Of a stretch of DNA of 64,000 nucleotides, positions 56,350 to 64,000 are shown piece by piece (position 1 is the first letter of the stretch; the number at the start of each line of letters is the position of its first letter). The DNA comes from Plumapathes pennacea. Lineage: Eukaryota; Cnidaria; Anthozoa; Antipatharia; Myriopathidae. The translations under genes and the position numbers were made by a program. The stretch spans positions 692,001 through 756,000 of the forward strand of contig OZ038468.1 in NCBI GenBank assembly GCA_964036295.1. Reading direction: 5' to 3'. Below the pieces are notes generated by a model. The model saw nothing but the letters and a program-made list of their open reading frames with translations. It did not search any database and was not told the origin of the DNA.

Positions 56350-57330
56350 AATTTCCCTGAGGAATTGTCACTGAGGTGTGAAACGATTGCCAGCCAATCA
56401 CAAAATTCGTCAAACACGTGCATTTGCGTTCAAGCCATTTCAAACACATCGTGGGAATGCAAAGCAATTTATTTGGAGAAAGCACCGGAAATTTTCGGAG
56501 CGCACTACTCGATTAAAAAACTCGGTTAGAAATTTATTAATTTGTAGAATGGAAAAGATCAGTACGACTATAAAAACCGAGCAACGATAAGAGCGCGTCT
56601 TTTCTTGCTTAAACCATCCGGTATCAATTGCCAATTACGCTGAAGGCTGAACCGGCGCTGCACGTGCAATTCGTATTCCCGGTAATTCGCATCTCAATTT
56701 GCACGCGCGCACGTTCAACTCCCGGGCCAAAAACAGGTGTGCAAAATGGAAGAACAAAATAAAAAAATAAAAAATAAATAAAAATCTAAAAACCTCAGCG
56801 TAAATTTTAGTTCTATTCAATGATATTTCTTGCAAATTTTCCGATTTCTTGTTTGGCCAAGCAGCTAACGCGCCATTTCAAAAAGTAATTTTTTTTTACG
56901 GGGAGGCTTCGCCCCTACTTTCAAACCGTTCGAAATAGAGCCACCCTCTTCATATACCTGTAGAAAAATATTCCTCTCTTTTTGACCCAAATTCTTCTAC
57001 TCATTCAAGAAAAAAAATGTATGAGTGAGTATAACAAGAATTGATAGACGAATCAGCTTTCGTCTGATTGAACCAAGCAGCAAATTCTCCACACTGTATT
57101 ACATATTTCTGGTGAGAAACTGAAAGAGAAAATTAAAGTTGATCACTGGATTAATGTCTTTGAACGATGAGACGTCTAGCACGCAACGGACTCGGCAACG
57201 CGACTTTTGCGAACTTAGAAAGCCTTATGAAATTTTTCTGGCCAGCCGTTCCCTCCGTATCCTATTTAATGCCCTTTTCATTTATTGCCCTCTGTGTTCC
57301 CAAAAATCTAAAAAAAAAAGGTGCAGTTCC
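56350..57330. other. Intergenic with a reversed TTAA-type MITE remnant
   Basis: At about 57010-57150, AGCTTTCGTCTGATTGAACC, GGTGAGAAACTGAAAGAGAA and TTAAAGTTGATCACT are the family body in reverse orientation. No gene supported. Confidence 0.45.
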
Positions 57331-57650
57331 AAGCTACACACACTCATTATAATTTTAGGTGGGGGTGTGCCTATTTCAGACCTTTTTTAGAGATTTTTTG
57401 TTCTTTTGCAACACAATTTCCGCTCTATGTTTTCTTCCATTTGCTGTGCAATGTCCGCGGCGACATATTTCTGCTAAAATCATACCTATCCCAGACCAAA
57501 AAGGCAAAATCGACACGCTATTTCAGACCGAAAAGGCAAAATCGATATCCTATTTCAGACTAAAAATGCTTGAAAACGATACCCTTTGGGGCGGCACATA
57601 CCTATACGGCTAATATATGGGAGTACCCCCCCCCCCCCCCCCCCCCTCCC
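57330..57650 (-). repeat. Dispersed GGCGGCACA element, copy 2
   Basis: Reverse copy of 45115-45485. CCTATTTCAGACTAAAAATG, ACGATACCCTTTGGGGCGGC and a terminal C tract (about 57625-57645) are the complements of the copy 1 features. Confidence 0.7.
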
Positions 57651-58147
57651 GGGATATAAGCATTAGAAACGTACACAAAACTGCGCAATATGCTCATAGA
57701 CAACGACCGTCGCTAAAAAAAAATCTCGCGCCCAAAAGTATACCGGGTACAGTACTTAGAATAATTATTAAGCCACCACTTGATTGTCCAGGAATGAAAC
57801 AGACACCAGCATCTGGGAATTCCCATATCAGAAAGTACGCCAAAGCGAACCCAAAATCATCATATGTTGCACTGCCAGATTCAACCGTTTGCCAACGGAG
57901 TCGGGGGTAGAAGCGGAATATTTTCACTCTAAAAATTCCCTATTCCTCTGCTCTCCTGAGGTAAATATTCCCATTCCCTACTAGTTTTTTTTTCTTTTTT
58001 TTTTTTGGATAATTCCTTATTCTTTTTAGAATATTCCCTATTCTCTATTTGTCATGTGCTTTATTGAAATATTTAGTATTCAGTTTATTTTTCAGGCAAA
58101 TATTCAATATTCCTCAGTTTTCAACCACGAGCCAGGCAGTTTCTTAC

Positions 58148-58494
58148 TACTCCATCGTCCACTTCAACGTCAAGATCGGCTAGACCAAGAATGCCAGCTT
58201 TGAAAAAAAGGAAGGTGTCTGGACACGTGGGCCTGGCTCATGGTGAAAGCTGATGGAAATTCTGCTGTCTGTTGTTGAGAACCAGCAGCATTTGGCGTCG
58301 AAGGAACCTGGATAAATATATGTGTTCGCCGTGAGAGGGGACATATACATAAATTACACGTACGACGGCAAACGTGACAACGTCACGATCAATAAGGGAA
58401 ATTCTGGGGTTGTGAACATTCTTACCTCCTGAGTACGAGCTTCTATGACAGACCTGAGGGAGTCTAGCAAATTGAGCGCTTCGTTCGCCGCCAT
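58148..58494 (-). CDS. First two exons of an unrecognised gene, frame slip in T run
   Basis: ATG at 58494-58492 (AAGATGGCG context) opens 23 codons (MAANEALNLLDSLRSVIEAR ...) to a donor at 58426 (GAG|GTAAGA). After an acceptor (TATCCAG) a second exon starts at 58307 in phase 0 with VPSTPNAAGSQQQTAEFPSA and reaches a stop at 58170. However, dropping one T from the run of seven at 58203-58209 would continue as KAGILGLADLDVEVDDGV up to a good donor at 58147 (GTA|GTAAGA). This looks like the real frame, so a homopolymer error or a true frameshift is present. Later exons were not found. It lies divergent to the ALDH2-like gene, 846 bp away. Family unknown; it may belong to a retroelement-type gene. 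Confidence 0.45.
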
Positions 58495-58548
58495 CTTGCC
58501 TTTTTCCCGCCTTTAGAAGAATCCGCTGACCGCAATTACCGCAAAAAA

Positions 58549-58850
58549 AGGATTATTTAACAAATAATCAAATGCCGCGTGAAAATGGATTATTTAACAA
58601 ATAATCCAAATCGTGAAATGATTATTTAACAAATAATCAAAAACACAAAAAGATTGTTTAACAAATAATCCAAATTGTGAAATGATTATTTAACAAATAA
58701 TCCAAATCGAAAAGGATTATTTAACAAATAATCAAAAGCACAAAACGATTGTTTAACAAATAATCCAAATCGTGAAATGATTATTTAACAAATAATCTAA
58801 ATTGAAAAGGATTATTTAACAAATAATCAAAAGCACAAAACGATTGTTTA
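58549..58850. repeat. Palindromic 31-37 bp tandem array
   Basis: Ten units, each with GATTATTTAACAAATAATC or its GATTGTTTAAC variant, a perfect stem of 8 bp with a 3-base loop, separated by 12-18 bp of two or three alternating spacers (CAAATCGTGAAAT, AAAAGCACAAAAC, CAAATCGAAAAG). It lies between the divergent small gene and ALDH2. Confidence 0.92.
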
Positions 58851-58900
58851 ACAAACCATTGAAAAACAGCTTGTTTTTTAGATAAATAATAAATTCACAA
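58836..58900. repeat. Left copy of an ACCATTGAAAACAGCTTG block
   Basis: ACCATTGAAAAACAGCTTG ... TCACAAACGGCGCCCCATA. The same block occurs twice in tandem at 59475-59590 in ALDH2 intron 1, so copies bracket the first exon and promoter of that gene. Confidence 0.75.
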
Positions 58901-59339
58901 ACGGCGCCCCATATTATTTATCACTGCACTTCACTTGTCAATCAGTTGAGGGACGACCGCTGACATAATATAATCAGACTGCGGTAGGGGGTAGTGAACA
59001 TTGACGTCACGTGCTTCACTGTCCGTTGCGGCGAAAGGATTGTACAAGCGAATTAAGAGTCCTTTCTTATCAGCTGGTAAGTTGTCAGATGGAGGAATTG
59101 CTCGTTTTCTGTGTTTATGGTATTTTTAAAATCCGATGTTCACGTTTGAGTGAGTTTGAAGTTATCAGACAATCGTCGTCGACGATCTGAACTTAATTAC
59201 TGCAAGTGAGCATAAGACAATAATTATTGTTTGATCTGATAGACACTGAGTTCGTCTAATCAAAACTTCGGCGTCTGAATGCGATTATGACAATTGCTTA
59301 TCGACTTTTTGGATAATTCGAAGGGGTGCGAGCTAACAA

Positions 59340-63246
<3,907 letters not shown>

Positions 63247-63589
63247 GTGAGTATGATATTCCAGTATATTATTCATGCACAGGTGCCAAGAAGGGGGAGA
63301 GATGGGAGGGGTAAAATAAAAATATCGAGCAAGGAGATACCTGCAGTGACACTATGGAATTGTGACTGTATAAACCATGCCTTCTTAAAAGACTGCATCC
63401 TATTGCTTCAATTTGCAATTCTGTTTATTGCTTTAATACCAAAGAGAAACCATATCATTATTTATAGTTTTATTATGTCATAAAATTATGACAGTAGCTT
63501 TTGAGTGGCCATTTATTTAAGCACCCAGTACTTATACATACTCCTTGAAATTTGGATGGGAGTGAGCTGCCCGGGACTGAAAACCCTTA

Positions 63590-63800
63590 CTCTATTTAAT
63601 TTAGACCAAAATATTTGATTTTCAACCATGTTTCAGACCAAAAGGTGTGATTTATGACCCAATTTTTCAGACCAAATATCAAAATTTCCTACCCTACTCC
63701 AGACCAAAAGGCTCAAAACTGATACCCTATTTGAGACTAAAATTCTGAAAGTGATACCCTTTGGGGCAGCACATACCTGTTTGGCTTATACATGACATTA
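63590..63800 (-). repeat. Dispersed GGCGGCACA element, copy 3
   Basis: CCCTATTTGAGACTAAAATT, GTGATACCCTTTGGGGCAGC and CATACCTGTTTGGCTTATAC match copy 2 at 57540-57615. It ends in a C-rich tract at 63800-63840. It lies in an ALDH2 intron. Confidence 0.65.
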
Positions 63801-64000
63801 TCCCCCCTCCTCTCCCCCCCCTCCCCCCCCCCTCCCCCCCGGTTACATGTGCAACACTCTTTGTAAAACGAGAGGGGACCCTAAAAACACAACTAATGGC
63901 GGGAAGGGGGGGGGGGGGGGGGGGCAAGTGTACAAAATACTCTTGTGAATTTAAATAGCAGAATGTTTTAAAATTTAATAGACAACAGGGCCCGGTTGTT

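Noticed and set aside
58549..58850. CRISPR-like array
   Set aside because: Spacers are few, short and repeated, the genome is eukaryotic, and no cas genes are present.

Overview
The window is eukaryotic and AT-rich, with split genes carrying GT-AG introns and dense non-autonomous transposon debris. A cnidarian, most likely an anthozoan such as a stony coral, fits best. That is an inference from the mix of genes and repeats (a short-ectodomain LGR-type receptor pair, an invertebrate boule with a degenerate C-terminal half, and many short hairpin elements), not from a species marker. All exon models below were built by hand from splice sites, phase continuity and remembered family sequences.

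Layout. 0-3.6 kb: remains of a DUF885-type gene, a relic of a receptor leucine-rich-repeat exon, a strong palindromic element, and a candidate zinc-binding first exon on the minus strand. 3.6-19.9 kb: a segmental duplication of about 7 kb carrying two intact LRR-type seven-transmembrane receptors (611 and 607 aa). The first copy alone is interrupted by a ~970 bp insertion with a gag-like relic. 21-23.9 kb: a head-to-head apoptosis pair, with a small minus-strand ORF carrying a BH3-type motif facing a two-exon Bcl-2 family gene across 319 bp. 25.4-35.8 kb: COP9 signalosome subunit 2 on the minus strand, complete in 21 exons and 443 aa. It shares a ~320 bp promoter region with an intronless CCDC15-like gene (36.1-37.6 kb). 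38.4-41.1 kb: a foldback-like element whose inverted ends are arrays of GGATCC palindromes. 43.1-48.0 kb: a boule RNA-binding protein gene with two tandemly duplicated last exons, each with its own poly(A) signal. 49-56.2 kb: a repeat-rich minus-strand region with serially duplicated exon-like blocks and a 47-bp minisatellite. 58.1-58.5 kb: the first two exons of an unrecognised minus-strand gene with a frame slip in a T run. 59.3 kb to the end: the first five exons of a mitochondrial aldehyde dehydrogenase (ALDH2-like), with a ~1.15 kb ATT repeat in intron 3.

Three divergent gene pairs occur (BH3/Bcl-2, CSN2/CCDC15, small unknown/ALDH2). The receptor pair differs mainly in its extracellular loops while the membrane helices stay nearly identical. 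The most promising points are the linked BH3/Bcl-2 pair, the duplicated boule last exons, the GGATCC foldback element and the duplicated exon arrays on the minus strand at 50-56 kb. No prokaryotic system, CRISPR array, rRNA or convincing tRNA was seen.
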